The notes: a model not told the origin generated them from the letters alone. A stretch of DNA of 64,000 nt from Psococerastis gibbosa (GCA_963971405.1 OZ020485.1:9052001-9116000), one strand, 5' to 3'; shown: positions 1-11,815, numbered from the stretch's first letter. Numbers and translations are program-made.

Positions 1-124
1 CTCATAAAACAAACACAAAACTCAAAAACCATAACAATACAAAAACTGGAAGATTTGAAAACAAAAATACACTAACTACTACGAAATCTCAAATTAAGCG
101 TACCGTAAATAAAACTACCATCAC

Positions 125-673
125 ATGACTAAAGAAATACATACAACATACCTACCGCATAACAATAAGACAAGCAAGTTTATTAAAACCTTAGAGGGGA
201 TTAAACTAATTCACATGAACATAAGAAGCCTAAAAGAACACTTTGATGAAATTTTAATACTAATGGGAAGCATATTTAAAGGAATAGACGTACTAGTCCT
301 CACAGAAGCCTACATACACCCAGATTTGCCAAACTTTCCAATCCCTGAGTATCAATACTTTAAAACAGAGGGACAAATCAACAGAAACGATGGAGTTGTA
401 GTATACATAAAAAATTCATGGCAAGTAAACCAGATACACCACACAATACAACAATGCACAAGCTTACTCCTAGAAATCAAAAAAGAAAAAATAAATTTAA
501 CAGTGCTAGGTATCTACAGGTCTCCATCGATCAGGGATACACAGGGCTTCACGGATAGCTTAGAAAAAACACTAGAGTCTATTAAAGAAAAAAAAGTTAT
601 CATAACTGGTGATATTAATATAGATATAATGTATACGAAAAATACAGACAAGAGCAGAAAAATAACTACATAA
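125..673 (+). pseudogene. LINE endonuclease domain fragment
   Basis: The 182-residue frame carries hallmarks of the endonuclease/exonuclease/phosphatase fold of LINEs: an N-terminal HMNIRSL segment, an LTEAY catalytic-glutamate motif near residue 60, GIYRSPS near residue 130, and GDINIDI near residue 163. This enzyme nicks target DNA to prime reverse transcription. The frame shifts just after GDINIDI; the next part of the domain, ending in a recognisable TTDHY motif, continues in another frame to about 850. The start is only the first ATG in this frame; the true pol start is not visible. Confidence 0.75.
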
Positions 674-921
674 ACAGTCTTGAAACTTTTGGATATGTAT
701 CACTAATAAATAATTTCACGAGAGTAATCGCTACATCGAAGTCATGCATAGACCATATCTTCGTAAAACAAAATCTATTCGATAACAAAACAGAGAGCTA
801 TATTATAGAAACAGCAACAACAGACCACTATGTTCAACTTACAAACATTCCAATACAGATCATAAAACAAACAGCCAGAAATAGAGAAAGGCAGAAAAAG
901 AAAAAAATAAATTACGCATCA

Positions 922-1287
922 TTGATGACAGACATCGAAAAGGAACCGTGGGAAGGAATAATAAATAGCACAAGTTCCAGCACTGCATATGATAGATTCA
1001 TATCAATATTTACAAAATACATAGAACAAAATAGCCAAATACAAAACTCAAGAAAAAACAGAAGGATAACACCAGAGATTATTAAAGCTATAAATCAAAA
1101 GGATAAATTGATGAAAAGGACAAAAGAAAGTTCAGACCCGGACCCAATCAAACACGCCAAAGACTTCAACAACAATCTAAAGAGCCAAATAGGAATATAT
1201 AAAAACAACTACTATAAACAACAAATAATGGAAGCAAACAAAGACATTAAAAAGACATGGAAAATTATAAATAACAACAGCGAATGA
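922..1287 (+). pseudogene. LINE pol fragment between endonuclease and RT
   Basis: A lysine- and asparagine-rich 121-residue stretch linking the endonuclease to the reverse transcriptase. Its RRITPEIIKAI segment resembles the linker that precedes the RT fingers in CR1/Jockey-type polymerases. It is bounded by frameshifts, and RT sequence resumes downstream in other frames: GLKNKNSVGHD at about 1530 and ENYRPISLL at about 1718. Confidence 0.55.
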
Positions 1288-1633
1288 GTCTAGTAAGAAA
1301 AAAATCACAGAAATAATTCATAATAACCAAACCATAAATGTAGAACAAAGCAACAAAACCGTAGCGAACATCTTCAACAAATATTTTATAGATATCGGGA
1401 ACAAATTAGCGCAAAATATACATATAAACAAAGACAATCAAAATAAAATACTCAAAAACATAACCAGACAACCAGAAACTATATTCCTACAACCAACAAC
1501 AGAAGACGAAGTACTGGGAATCATAAAAGGACTAAAAAATAAAAACAGCGTAGGTCATGACAATATAAATACAGAAACTATAAAAAAATGCGCACTTTCA
1601 ATAAAAAAACCGTTAACACACATCATAAACATC

Positions 1634-3005
1634 ATGCTTACTAGTGGAATATACCCGGAAGCAGCAAAACAATCAATAGTAATACCATGCTACAAATCAG
1701 AAAATAGACAATCAATTGAAAACTATAGGCCAATATCATTACTATCGAACATCAGCAAAATTCTTGAAAGAGCAATGCAAACACGAATAGATTCATATCT
1801 TACGAAATTTAAAATCATAAACAATAAACAAGACGGATTCAAAAAAAAAATCTGGCACGGCGGAAGCAATCTATGAAACAATAAATGTAATAAACGACGC
1901 AAAAGAGAAACATAAAAACTGTCTGGCGACATTCCTAGATTTAAAAAAATGCTTCGACACAATCCCACACAACATTTTAATGATAAAACTAGAGAAAATT
2001 GGTATCAGAGGAATAGGGGGAGATCTAATACAAAGCTATCTAACAAATAGAATCCAGACAACAAAAATTGACGAAACAAATAGTGATATAGGTAAGATAA
2101 CGATAGGCCTTCCCCAAGGCACAATTTTAGCTCCAGTTCTCTTTAAAGTTTATCTAAATGACTTATTAAACCAGCCACTCAACGGTGAAATCAGCGCTTT
2201 TGCAGACGATACAAAACAAATACATATCGCTGATACCAGAACCGAATTATACAAACAAGCAAACGAAGATATGGAAAAAATTAAAACTTGGATGGAAAGC
2301 AACATACTTACAATAAATCTACAAAAAACAACTTACATAGAGTATAAAAATTCAAAAACTTTCACAGACAAAACAGAATACAAAATTGATTCCATCCAAA
2401 AATCTAAATATACAAAATATCTAGGTATCGTGCTTGATGAAGAAAATAAATGGAAAAAACACATAGATCTCTTAGCGACAAAAATACGAAAAACATTTTA
2501 TAAATTTCTCCAATTAAGACAATGCCTAAATACAGAAATACTAATGATGGTATACCACGCACTAGTACAATCTATATTATCATACGGTATAACCGCATGG
2601 GGATCAGCAAACCAAAACGTCATAGAGAAATTAAACGTAATACAACGGAAGACGTTAAAAATCATTCATAGGAAACCAAATAGATACCCCACCGAAGACC
2701 TATTACAACTAGCAAACGTACTATCAATCAAAAAGCTATACATAAAAGAATCTATTTGCAACACCTACAAAAATATACATAAACAAGACAGACCCACACA
2801 TCAACACAACACTAGGTACAAACAAACAAACCCACTATCCATACAAACGGTCTCGACAAGCTACACGCAAAAACAAACCTCTTATATAGGCAAAAAGTAC
2901 TATAATAAACTTCCTCTGAAAATAAAAAACCAAACAAACTATAAAGTATTTAGAAAAATATCAAAAAATGGCTTATTGATCTCGAAATTACATAATAAAA
3001 AATAA
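1634..3005 (+). pseudogene. LINE reverse transcriptase (frameshifted)
   Basis: RT fingers motif ENYRPISLLSNISKILE lies in the frame 1634-1876. After a frameshift the palm follows, with DLKKCFDTIPHN near 1940, then GLPQGTILAPVLF and the catalytic FADDT in the frame 1980-3005. A thumb/C-terminal region with YLGIVLDEENKWKKH and the WGSA motif follows. The catalytic aspartate pair is present, but the frameshift near 1860 makes the copy non-functional. The frame ends at 3005 and the 3' untranslated tail follows. Confidence 0.8.
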
Positions 3006-3769
3006 TAATAATTACAAATAAATAAATAATAATAATCTTCCATGTACCACCAACACACACATATACACACCACTACACTTACATACATATTCACTATATT
3101 TTTAAACTTGACATAAATTTTGTATTTTAACTGCATGCATTCATTGTATATACTAGTATTTTAGAATATTGTAAAATTTCCACCCTAAAACGGGCCTAGC
3201 CCATAGGGAAGTGACAAAAAACTGTAGAAAAATTTATTTTGGAAATACATTTTGATTGATTGATTGATCATCGGTAAGAAGAAAAGCTCTCTGTAGAAGA
3301 TCTAATATTAAATTAGAAAGTTATGCCTCTACGGCTCTATCCACTAGTTTATTTGTGAGTTTAATGTTTCTTTGATACTTTATTTTAAATAAAATAACAT
3401 ATTTTATTATTCACAACATTATTGCCAATTATCGTTATCAACAGACTGCATTAAGTACGAAACCAATTTATATATATTATATATATATACTGTTTGTGCG
3501 GTGGGCTCGTGGGGCAGTGAACAAAAAAACTGCTGACACAAATTGGTTCCTGAGGGCAGGTTGAGTACGAATCCCTAAATATCTAAATCCTATGTGTTCC
3601 TTTAGGAGATGGGGGCAAAAACCCCCGGAGGATATGTCAACAAATTGTATTATACATTAAAAATTTCAAAAGGCAAAACTGTTAGGTATGGACATATTTT
3701 TCAAACCGATCGTTGACCTTTACAACCAAATACCGTTGAAAACTAAAGTAAAAGAGAAATACACATTAC

Positions 3770-6700
3770 CTGCAAAAATTACTATGGACATGTTCCAAAG
3801 CTTCTAATTTTATAGGAAACCGTACATCACAAGTACCAACGATATTTGTAATTCTGAAGTGCTTTGGTTTAACCTAAAACAAAGAAATCGGGGGGTAATA
3901 TTAAAAATAACAACATTAATAAAAATCGCTATTCTCTTTTCTTTTTTGAAAAAAACATAGAGACAGCGAGATTAGGGCCTTCTCTCTTACACCTAACTGT
4001 ACATAACCGATTTCGAAATATTTTGTAAACAAGGACTGGTCGTGTACTCGCCTACCCCCGATGACCCCTCCTGGAAAAATTCTGGATCTGCCACTGTGTG
4101 TATGCTGTTTTTAAGGGGTGCTGGGTGCAAAATGCAGAAAACGCAGCAAGAGCGCAGAATTGGATTTGGGAGCAATGTGTGTCATGCCGGTACCGTGCCC
4201 ACTAGGGATACATCCATCTTAAAATACAACCCGGGACTCGTTGAACACGCACACCGTTTTCTACAACAACACCTCAGCGAAAGTTTCAGCTTACCTCTCA
4301 ATTCCTTTACGTCATATCTAATTAAAAAACGCAAAAGCTGCCAAAACAGTAGTCATGACAGCTGCGTATATCCAGGCTGGGCCGCGATCGAAAAGGATGT
4401 GAATATAAAGACGTTTCGACAACAACTGTGGCAGACATATTAAGTGGCCGCGTTGATATGAATTTTATTCCATTTCATGTTTAGTATAGTTCTAGTTTAA
4501 TTCACAGTATAGTAATAGGTACCGCGTTTTGTAATAATCCACGGGAAGATAGAAGGACTGCGGGCTCGCGGCAGAGGAACACCCTGGCAGTGGCCTGTGG
4601 CCTGTGGCCAGTGGCCTGAGGCAGTGGTTAGGCAAGAGCACCACTTGCCTTTTCAGAGCAGGAGTCTCCAAGGTCCAAATTGCCTCGATGATCGCCAATC
4701 TTCGATAGAAGAGGCATTGAAACAAGTTTAACCATAAGGTCAAATGTGGTGTAACAGTTGCTACAAATTTACTTTCAGCTATTTAGTGGAGTGCAATTAG
4801 ACAAAAGCCTCGGAATCCAGGGACAGTCCATGAATATTTATACAAATTTTGAAAATGTGTTGTTAGCGGTTCCTATACAGAAAAAGTTAAAAAAAAATTT
4901 TTGCCCGCTCTCAATTTTTAACTACAGGGTGTGGCCGCATAACTTCCTCGTTTTGTAATGCGCGCCATTCGGTCGGTGGATGTCGTAGCGAAGTCTTTAT
5001 GGTCTCGTTCGAGAGGTGGGACTATACACTTTTGTCTTAGGCGTACATAGTTCCGAAGATCAAAACATTTAGATCACGTCCCCCGATCACGATACATTGA
5101 GTATTAGTGGAGTCAAAAAAAGGTAATACCTAGGAATTCAGGGCCAGCCAATGAATATTTATAAAAACTTTGAAAATGTGTTTTTAATAGAATATAGAAA
5201 AATGTTAAAAAAAATTTTGCTCGTTCTCAATTTTTAACTACAGGGTGTGGCAGCATAACTTTCTGTTTTGTAATGCGCGCTATTCGGTCGGTTTTTGTAG
5301 TAACGTAGGGTTAGTGGTCTCGTTCGAGAGGCAGGACTATACACTTTTGTCTTACATAGTTCCGAAGATCAAAATATTTAGATCACGTCTCCCAATCTCG
5401 ACACAGTGAGTATACACATTTCCGATGTTTGTCATGACTGTTTCAAGCATAGCACAATTTCTAACTGCCTCAATGTTCTCAGGGGATCTAACGGGCCAAC
5501 GGATACCAGTTCTTTGTTTTGTCGCACACGCAGTTTCTCAGAACGTAGTGACCCACGTAACAATTGATTGCCGGTCCGGAGCAGGAGTAAATTAAAGCGA
5601 TTTCGAAATGAGCGCTGGGTTGCAATCACAGAACATCCGCTCGAAAAGCAGGTCTCAATGGCAAACGCACGCTCTTCAATGTTCCAACGCATGATGGAGT
5701 CTAAACTGTGCCTCGACAAAATATTCTAGCCCCGTCTCTCGGACGATACCACTAGCACTCCGCTACGACATCAATCGACCGAATGGCTAGCATTACAAAA
5801 AAGGAAATTATGCTGCCGCACCCTGTATTATTATAGGCTAAATAAGACGAATTAATTTTTCGGAGTAACTACTGCAGATGCCGCTTTTGAACACTTCAAA
5901 AGGGTATATCTGCAGATTCAGACATGGCTCGGAAGAGAAATACCACCAGAAGAATGGGTTTGGAGATATCAATGATGCGGAATACTGATACCACAAAAAA
6001 TGACGCAGCGACCAGCTCCAGAATATTTAAAGAAAATTATTTTTTGCAAGTGCAAAACAGGATGCGGAGCGTCTTGTGGTTGCAGGAAAAACTGCACTGC
6101 TGCTTGTTTAGAATGCAATGGTGACAGTTGTATTAATCCTTCACCTACAATTTACATCAAAGAGATCAACGACGACAATAATCAATAACTTATTAAGTTG
6201 ACGATGAATTTTTTTGTAAATCGTTATTTTTTGTGAAAATTGAATAAATTAACATTAAAGTTTCAATGCCAATATAATTTATTAAAATCTTTACTGTAAA
6301 CATTTTGTTCCCCCTTCTGCCTCTCCTTCTTCAGTAAATTGTTGTTAAACAATTGTTGTAATCGAGATCGGGAATTTTTTTTTAACTTTTTTATTTGAGC
6401 TTTTAATAATAATGCAGTCCAACGCTCGTTTCACATATTCATTGACTGGTCCTGAATTCCGAGGTGCATATTACCATTTTTTTTCACTTACACTAATACT
6501 CAATGTATCGAGATTGGGAGACGTGATCTAAATGATTTGATCTTCAAAACTATGTAAGAGAAAAGAATAGTCTCGCCTCTCGAACAAGACCACTAACACT
6601 CCGTTACGACAAAAACCGACCGAATAGCGCACATTAAAAAACAGGAAGTTATGCTGCCACACCCTGTAGTTAAAAATTGAGAACGAGCAATTTTTTTTTT

Positions 6701-9700
6701 AACATTTTTCTATATTCTATTAAAAACAAATTTTCAAAGTTTTTATAAATATTCATTGACTGGCCCTGAATTCCGATGCATTACCATTTTTTTTACTTAC
6801 GGCGCTCCACTAATACTCAATGTATCGAGATTGGGAGACGTGATCAAAATGTTTTGATCTTCAAAACAATGTAAGACTACAGTGTATAGTCCCGCCTCTC
6901 GACGAGACCAATAACACTCCGTTACGTCAAAAACCGACCGAATGGCGCGCATTACAAAACAGGAAGTTGTTTTGCCGCACCCTGTAGTTAAAAATTGAGA
7001 AGGGACAAAAATTTATTTTTAACATTTTTCTATATTCTATTAAAAACTCATTTTAAAAGTTTTTATAAATATTCATTGACTGGCCCTGAATTCCGAGGTT
7101 TTTCCATTTTTTTTGACTTACGGCGCTCCACTAATACTCAATGTATCGTGATCGGGAGACGTGATCTAAATGTTTTGATCTTCGGAACTATGTACGCCTA
7201 AGACAAAAGTGCAGAGGCGGCCTTTCGGGGTGGCGACCGGGGCAATCGGCCGGAGCCTCGCGCTTGCAGGGGCCTCACGCAACCCAAGCAAATTAAAAAA
7301 ATACATAGATTTTTAAAACCCTATATATTATTTCTACACTTTTGATTATGATCAATAATTATTTATTAAGGTTATACAATAACATAACATTAAAAAACAT
7401 AAAACTAATTAAACATTAAAAAAACAATAACAGAACATACTGCAACTATTTGGATTTCATAATGAATTGGGGGTGTTTATAGGCAGGAACAACCTGAAAT
7501 AACGTTCGTTTATCAACTTTTTGGCGTCATCTCTATCGTGGCCACAAGTGAGAGGTCTTTCTCTGATTGAAAATTAATTGCACAAACAAAATCAAGCTGT
7601 CACTGCTCTCAAAATGCTTAAACCCCAACTATTTCAAGCCAATTTTTCAAAAAATTTCACCCGGGGGAGACCCCCGGGCCCCCCTTATTGGCAGTTATAA
7701 TTTTCGTCTGTACCATCTGACCGCTAGCCTATTTCAAGCCAGTTCTTCAAAAAATATCTCCCGGGGCCCCCTTTTTTGCGATTATATTCATCGCCAGGAA
7801 GATCTAACTTTTACTGCTCTCAAAATGCGTAAACCCCCCTTATTTCAGACCTGTTTCTAAAAAAATTCACCCCCAGGTGTCCACTTGTTTGCAATTGTAT
7901 TCATCGCCTGTAAACTCTAAATATTACTGTTATCAAAATACGTAAAATCCCACTATTTCAGGTATATTTTTTCAAGGCATCCCACCATTCCTTCGGGTCT
8001 CATGCGCAAAGGACACCAAGGTCATTAATATAAAAGCTGCGTAGGTCCTTGAGAACGAGTTTCCCATTTTCCTTTACTTTTATGTGGGGACGCCATATTA
8101 TACACCCCCCCATCGATAACCTATCGTTAAGCCACTGCTCGGGACCGCGGGTCAGCTCGGGAGTCGTCTGCTACCCTATCGCTCGGGAAATTCCCGTGTT
8201 TCATTTTGTTCGTAAAGTTTTGACAAAGGGCCTCGCAATGACCCGTCGCCCGGAGCCTCGCAATGGCTAAGGCCGCCTCTGCAAAAGTGTATAGTCCCAC
8301 CTCTCGAACGAGACCATAAACACTTCGCTACACACAACATCCCCCGACCGAATGGCGTGCATTACAAAAAGAGGAAGTTATGCGGCCACACTTCATTTAA
8401 AAAAATTAAAAATTTTAATCAGATACAGTATTTCAAGTTGGATTGACACACTAGCACAATGTGAACACAGTTTATTTCATAAAGCCGTCAAACATATAGC
8501 CCAGAACTAAAAGAATGAGTATGAGTATGTAAGTGCTCCTTAATTTTTCGTGCAGACTTAAGTTTTTGACCATGTGATCAATATGACGAATGTGGTGGAG
8601 TTATACATACCGGAAAGCCTATTTTTTGAATTATTTTGGCGAATTTCTTAGTAGCTAAAAGTGAGTCATCCTCATTCCTGGCGCCAGTTACTACAATTTT
8701 GCCAGTAGAAAAGATTAGAGCAGTACTCTTCGGGTCCACAATTCTCATAATACATCCACGAAACCTCTTAGGGTTATACTCCGAATTTCTGGTTCTAGTT
8801 GATAATTTTAATAGATCGAGTTCGCATTTTAGATCTATAGTTGAAACTGTGTTCCTAAAATGTAAAAAAAAAAAATAAAGGCTGATTATTAAATAAAAAA
8901 AGTACCTAACGTAAAAATGACATTTTGCGTAAAAGAAAACTTATTAATAATTCTAACAGGGACGTTTAGTCCCAATTCACCAATGTGTCCATATTAACCC
9001 CCTTTTACGTTACCAACTCGTATTATTATAAAAGGAATGGTATGATGAGGCCATAACAAAGACAGGAAGCCGGGAGGCGAAGGACAGTATCCACAGTATA
9101 GTTGGCAGTGTGGTTACAATATTTATTACTTGCACACGGTAGCTGATTTGTAGAGAAACGGACTAGGCCTATATGAACCAGTAGAGGGCACATTGTGTAT
9201 TTTATATACATACAAACTGTATACCCATGATAACATGTGATGCATCGCTCGACATTTAATGAAATTTTTTTCCACCGGGTCTGAGCTCTAACATGGTTTT
9301 TGTCAACACAGGAAATGCGCGACAGATTACAGAAAATTATGAATCACTGAATCAGGCGATGCGAGTGATTCTGAAGGCGAAATAGGACACCCACATTAGT
9401 ACCATGTTAGAGGAGTTAGACTGGTTAACAGTGGAAGAGAGTATTAAGATTAACGCCCTAACATTTGTATATAAGGTGGAGAAGAGAATGGTCCCCGACT
9501 ACTTACAAGTTCTTCATCGGGGGCATGATGTTCACGAGTATAGAACAAGGCGTAGGTTAGTGATGTGAGTGTCATCGGATCGCAAGTGAAATCTATGTTC
9601 GACGTAATACCTGAGTATAACATACTTCCCAGGGAAATAAAAAACACAACGAACCCAAAGAAGTTTAGATTAGCACTGGCAAAAAAATTTAAGAACGAAA

Positions 9701-10489
9701 GAATGCAGCACCAAAGGCAATAGACAATCAGTGATCTGAAGTTGCAGATTCTAAATAAGCGCGCGGCGCTTCTGAGTTTCTACAACAACAACAACACATG
9801 AAGCACTAAATATGGGCATCTCTAATTTCATGAATATGAATAAACAAAGTCTTTCATTTATTTCAAATTCCAGTCCCACTGTAAGAGATAAGTAGGTCTT
9901 TAATCCACTCCAGTACCTACGACCTAGACATAATATACAAAGATGTATTGCTCCTAGCGAAAATGGAGATCACAAATTAAACTTCTTCTAGTTACCGTAC
10001 TTTAGGAGTAAAATAAGCATTTGAGTATTTCTAACTAATGTATTTTAGAATGGAATATTTAAAGGGTTTTAAGCGTTAAAATTTACATAATGACACAGGG
10101 ATAAAGTCTGGAGACCAGAGTCGTCTATACGGCTCTGCTGATTTGACAAGCGCAAATGTAATATATTATGTTATAAGAAAATAAGGGTAAATGCCAAATT
10201 ATGGCTCGATTGGTAGGGAGAAGCAACACATGTTTTTAATTCAAATTTTAAGCCTTCCCTCTGACCCATGTTCCCGTTAAATTACTTACTGTAGAGTAAT
10301 GGTGGGTCGAGTGTCCAAAATAGGTGGTAGTATAGCTGCCAGAGTAGATGACGCAAAGGATAGTGGTGCATATGACTGAGCAGAGGTGCCTGGCTGTGGC
10401 TGGAGTATGGCATTTTTGCGTGGGGAGTTGAGCAATGCGGTTAGTGGAGTATCCTGGGAGGTACCTGGTTGAGGCTCCATTACCTCCAT
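3770..10489 (-). CDS. Trf: TBP-related factor (TRF1-like), 5' part; exons 10489-10290, 8854-8611, 3873-3770
   Basis: A TATA-binding-protein family gene read right to left, giving about 182 residues so far. Exon 1 encodes a Pro/Ser/Thr-rich N-terminus from an ATG at 10489 and ends with ITLQ. Exon 2 is the whole first TBP repeat (CELDL, TRTRNSEYNPKRFRG, TALIFSTGK, TGARNE, QKIGFP). Exon 3 opens the second repeat (NIVGTCDVRFPIKLEAL). Phases agree (2, 0, 2), with AG acceptors and GTAAGT, GTATGT and GTAATG donors. Both DNA-kinking phenylalanines of repeat 1 are kept. Several residues (CELDL, TRNSEY, RFRG, TGARNE, HVH) match Drosophila TRF1 as I recall it, rather than canonical TBP. TRF1 serves Pol III with BRF and some Pol II promoters in flies. 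The C-terminal exons lie beyond the left edge. Confidence 0.85.
3993..4443. other. Transposon-end-like sequence and unrecognised 133-codon frame
   Basis: About 4045-4100 resembles the end of a hAT-type element (a GGATCTGCCACTG-like terminus next to a CCCC-rich stretch). An open frame 4042-4443 on + runs through it; its C-terminal half has no domain I recognise. I do not claim a gene. It sits in intron 2 of the TRF1-like gene. Confidence 0.3.
4588..4627. repeat. Short GTGGCCT minisatellite
   Basis: Four to five imperfect tandem copies of a 7-10 bp unit containing GTGGCC, in intron 2 of the TRF1-like gene. Confidence 0.7.
5432..5719 (-). pseudogene. DUF4817-type helix-turn-helix transposase N-terminus
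   Basis: A 95-residue frame with RWNIEERAFAIETCFSSG and VIATQRSFRNRFN, matching the DUF4817 helix-turn-helix found at the start of many arthropod transposase-like proteins. About 100 bp upstream is another copy of the CAGGGTGCGGCAGCATAA terminus at 5825-5808, so this looks like the 5' end of the element whose TIR was amplified in the flanking arms. Its C-terminal part (PLDPLRT) is degenerate and no DDE domain follows. Confidence 0.6.
5876..6188 (+). pseudogene. Cysteine-rich C-terminal fragment of a transposon-type protein
   Basis: The frame reads DAAFEHFKRVYLQIQTWLG, then a stop near 5970, then continues to a cysteine cluster (CKCKTGCGASCGCRK, CTAACLECNGDSC) and ends at 6188. The spacing resembles a CXC/tesmin-like cluster that I associate with the C-termini of repetitive arthropod proteins. 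The family name is uncertain. It lies in the centre of the foldback-like element. Confidence 0.5.
7212..8281. mobile_element. Non-autonomous hAT element, 1,070 bp, with 8-bp TSD
   Basis: The ends are perfect inverted repeats: CAGAGGCGGCC at the left and GGCCGCCTCTG at the right. The flanking octamer CAAAAGTG is duplicated exactly at 7204-7211 and 8282-8289, and joining the flanks restores the foldback unit it interrupts. No transposase is inside. The interior holds a degenerate minisatellite (about 7590-7990) of roughly 110-bp units containing AAAATGCGTAAA and CCCGGGGGAGACCCCCGGG-like blocks. An 8-bp TSD and CAG start are diagnostic of hAT. Confidence 0.92.
9403..9790 (+). mobile_element. 5'-truncated LINE 3' end (RT C-terminus)
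   Basis: A frame beginning LDWLTVEESIKINALTFVYK, continuing after a stop/frameshift into NEYNRLP-like sequence and KKFRLALAKKF, is typical of the C-terminus of Jockey/CR1-type reverse transcriptases. It ends in a (ACA)n-like tail near 9782-9798. It lies in intron 1 of the TRF1-like gene, antisense to it. Confidence 0.65.
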
Positions 10490-10760
10490 TATGAGTAGCT
10501 TTACTATAAATCAAATATAATACTTTAACTATTTATGTTTTGTTCCAAGGAAGAAATTAAAAACAGCCGACGGCCCGACAGGACATGTAAACAGAAATAA
10601 TTCAAAATAAAAAAATTTCAAAGTAGAAACAATAATGAAACACAAACATAATACACTGCTAACAACTTAACAACACTGAAAGTCTGAAACTTTCGCTTGA
10701 ATAAATTTGGCGGAACCTTTAAATTATTTTATAAAATTTACAATATAGCCTTAGGCCGTA
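10490..10760 (-). promoter_or_regulatory. Probable 5' leader/promoter of the TRF1-like gene
   Basis: Read on the minus strand, a putative acceptor TTTATAG lies 16-17 bases before the ATG at 10489, implying a spliced 5' UTR exon somewhere in 10500-10750. No TATA box or CpG-rich promoter is obvious. This is inferred from the splice site only. Confidence 0.3.
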
Positions 10761-11558
10761 GGCGGCTATTCCACTTGTCAGTTTTCTGACATTTGGTGAA
10801 CTTTCGTATAGAAATCTAGGAGCGGTCCCCCAAACTATGTGGCTAATTCTCGCTTATTTGGGCCCGAATCCCCATATTCAACTTATGGCCATTAAAACTG
10901 TCACACAAAGGTACCGTATATTACATTACTAGCTCCTTCGATAAGATTATAAAACGGTAAATATGTAATTTTTTTAATTTTTGGACAGTTATGTTGGCCT
11001 CAAATGTTTTTTCGGGGTAATGAATTCGATTCTGTTATTTCCCACCTAATTTTGGGGTGGAACAGTGCTAAATTTGAAAAAATCAAGGCTCTCCGGCCTC
11101 CGCTGTTTTCTACAGCTCGGAAACTATAAAATTCAAAAATATTTATCTATTATAAATTCAAGGCCATAACATTCTATTTTCTACAAAACCATTGCTAACA
11201 TTTTTTTTTCTATTATGATTTGAGTCTGGGAGCACTGAAATGGCTCTGTTCAGCTGCGTCTTACAATGTCATTTACTACCCAAATGAAATGGATAATGAT
11301 CGTGAGGATTTCATTGATTTACACATTTTGATGCCTCTGAACCACAAGAGGCCTACATTGGGTTGTACAAAACGACCATTCGTGCGTCCGCGTCTTTATA
11401 TACATATATGGAACTGCTTAGCTCATTTTTAATGTTAAACAAAAGGATAGGCATAATAAAAGATCAAACTACCACTATAACTGAGTTCTATTTTTTGAGG
11501 TGAGGTTAACAACACAGATTACATTTCTCAATTTCTAGGGTAGATGTTTTCCTATAAC

Positions 11559-11815
11559 GATGAATATTTGTTAAGGCAGGGATTCCACCGACCTCGCATT
11601 TGATAGTGATCCAGATATTGACGTGGTAGCAGACATTAAAGACTGTCTCTAATGTCTGCTACCACGTCAATATCTGGATCACTATCAAATGCGAGGTCGG
11701 TGGAATCCTCGCCTTAACAAATATTCATCCATTAAAGACAGCCTTTAATGTCTGCTACCACGTCAATATCTGGATCACTATCAAATGCGAGGTCGGTGGA
11801 ATCCCCGCCTAAGCA
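11559..11815. repeat. Near-perfect 171-bp palindrome plus a third arm copy
   Basis: 11559-11641 and 11648-11729 are inverted copies of about 82 bp with a loop of a few bases. The right arm's inner part is then repeated in direct orientation at 11731-11815. The arm contains TGTCTGCTACCACGTCAATA and GCGAGGTCGGTGGAATCC, also found in diverged form at 28199-28340. It starts about 100 bp past the SART1 stop codon, probably inside the 3' UTR. Confidence 0.85.

Larger units (their letters stand above)
1..3270 (+). mobile_element. CR1/L2-like LINE retrotransposon, decayed, left end outside window
   Basis: A non-LTR retrotransposon in sense orientation. An apurinic-type endonuclease reading frame (125-673) is followed, after several frameshifts, by a reverse transcriptase frame. 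The element ends in an AT-rich 3' tail and a short (GATT)n array near 3255-3270, as in CR1/L2-type LINEs that end in microsatellites rather than poly-A. The coding frame is broken near 650, 1285 and 1860, so this copy is dead. It lies downstream of exon 3 of the TRF1-like gene on the opposite strand and probably occupies that gene's next intron. The clade is my inference from motif style. Confidence 0.85.
4784..8410. mobile_element. Foldback-like element with tandem-repeat inverted arms (interrupted by a hAT)
   Basis: The left arm (4784-5411) holds two copies of a unit of about 320 bp. The right arm (6433-7211 and 8282-8410) holds the same unit about three times in inverted orientation. Each unit contains CAGGGTGTGG, an ATTCGGTCGGT stretch and a TCTCGTTCGAGAGG stretch. 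The outermost left and right units share private variants such as the GGCGTACATAG segment, as expected for paired arms. The centre (5412-6432) carries remnants of two transposase gene ends. A 1,070-bp hAT splits the outer right unit. This layout resembles FB-type elements, but the boundaries are approximate. Confidence 0.65.

Noticed and set aside
7570-7990. Repeat array considered as a CRISPR-like array
   Set aside because: Units are long, degenerate and lack unique spacers; it lies inside a hAT in a eukaryotic genome.
8636-8878. 80-codon + strand frame
   Set aside because: The opposite strand encodes TBP repeat 1 with splice sites; the + frame is its shadow.
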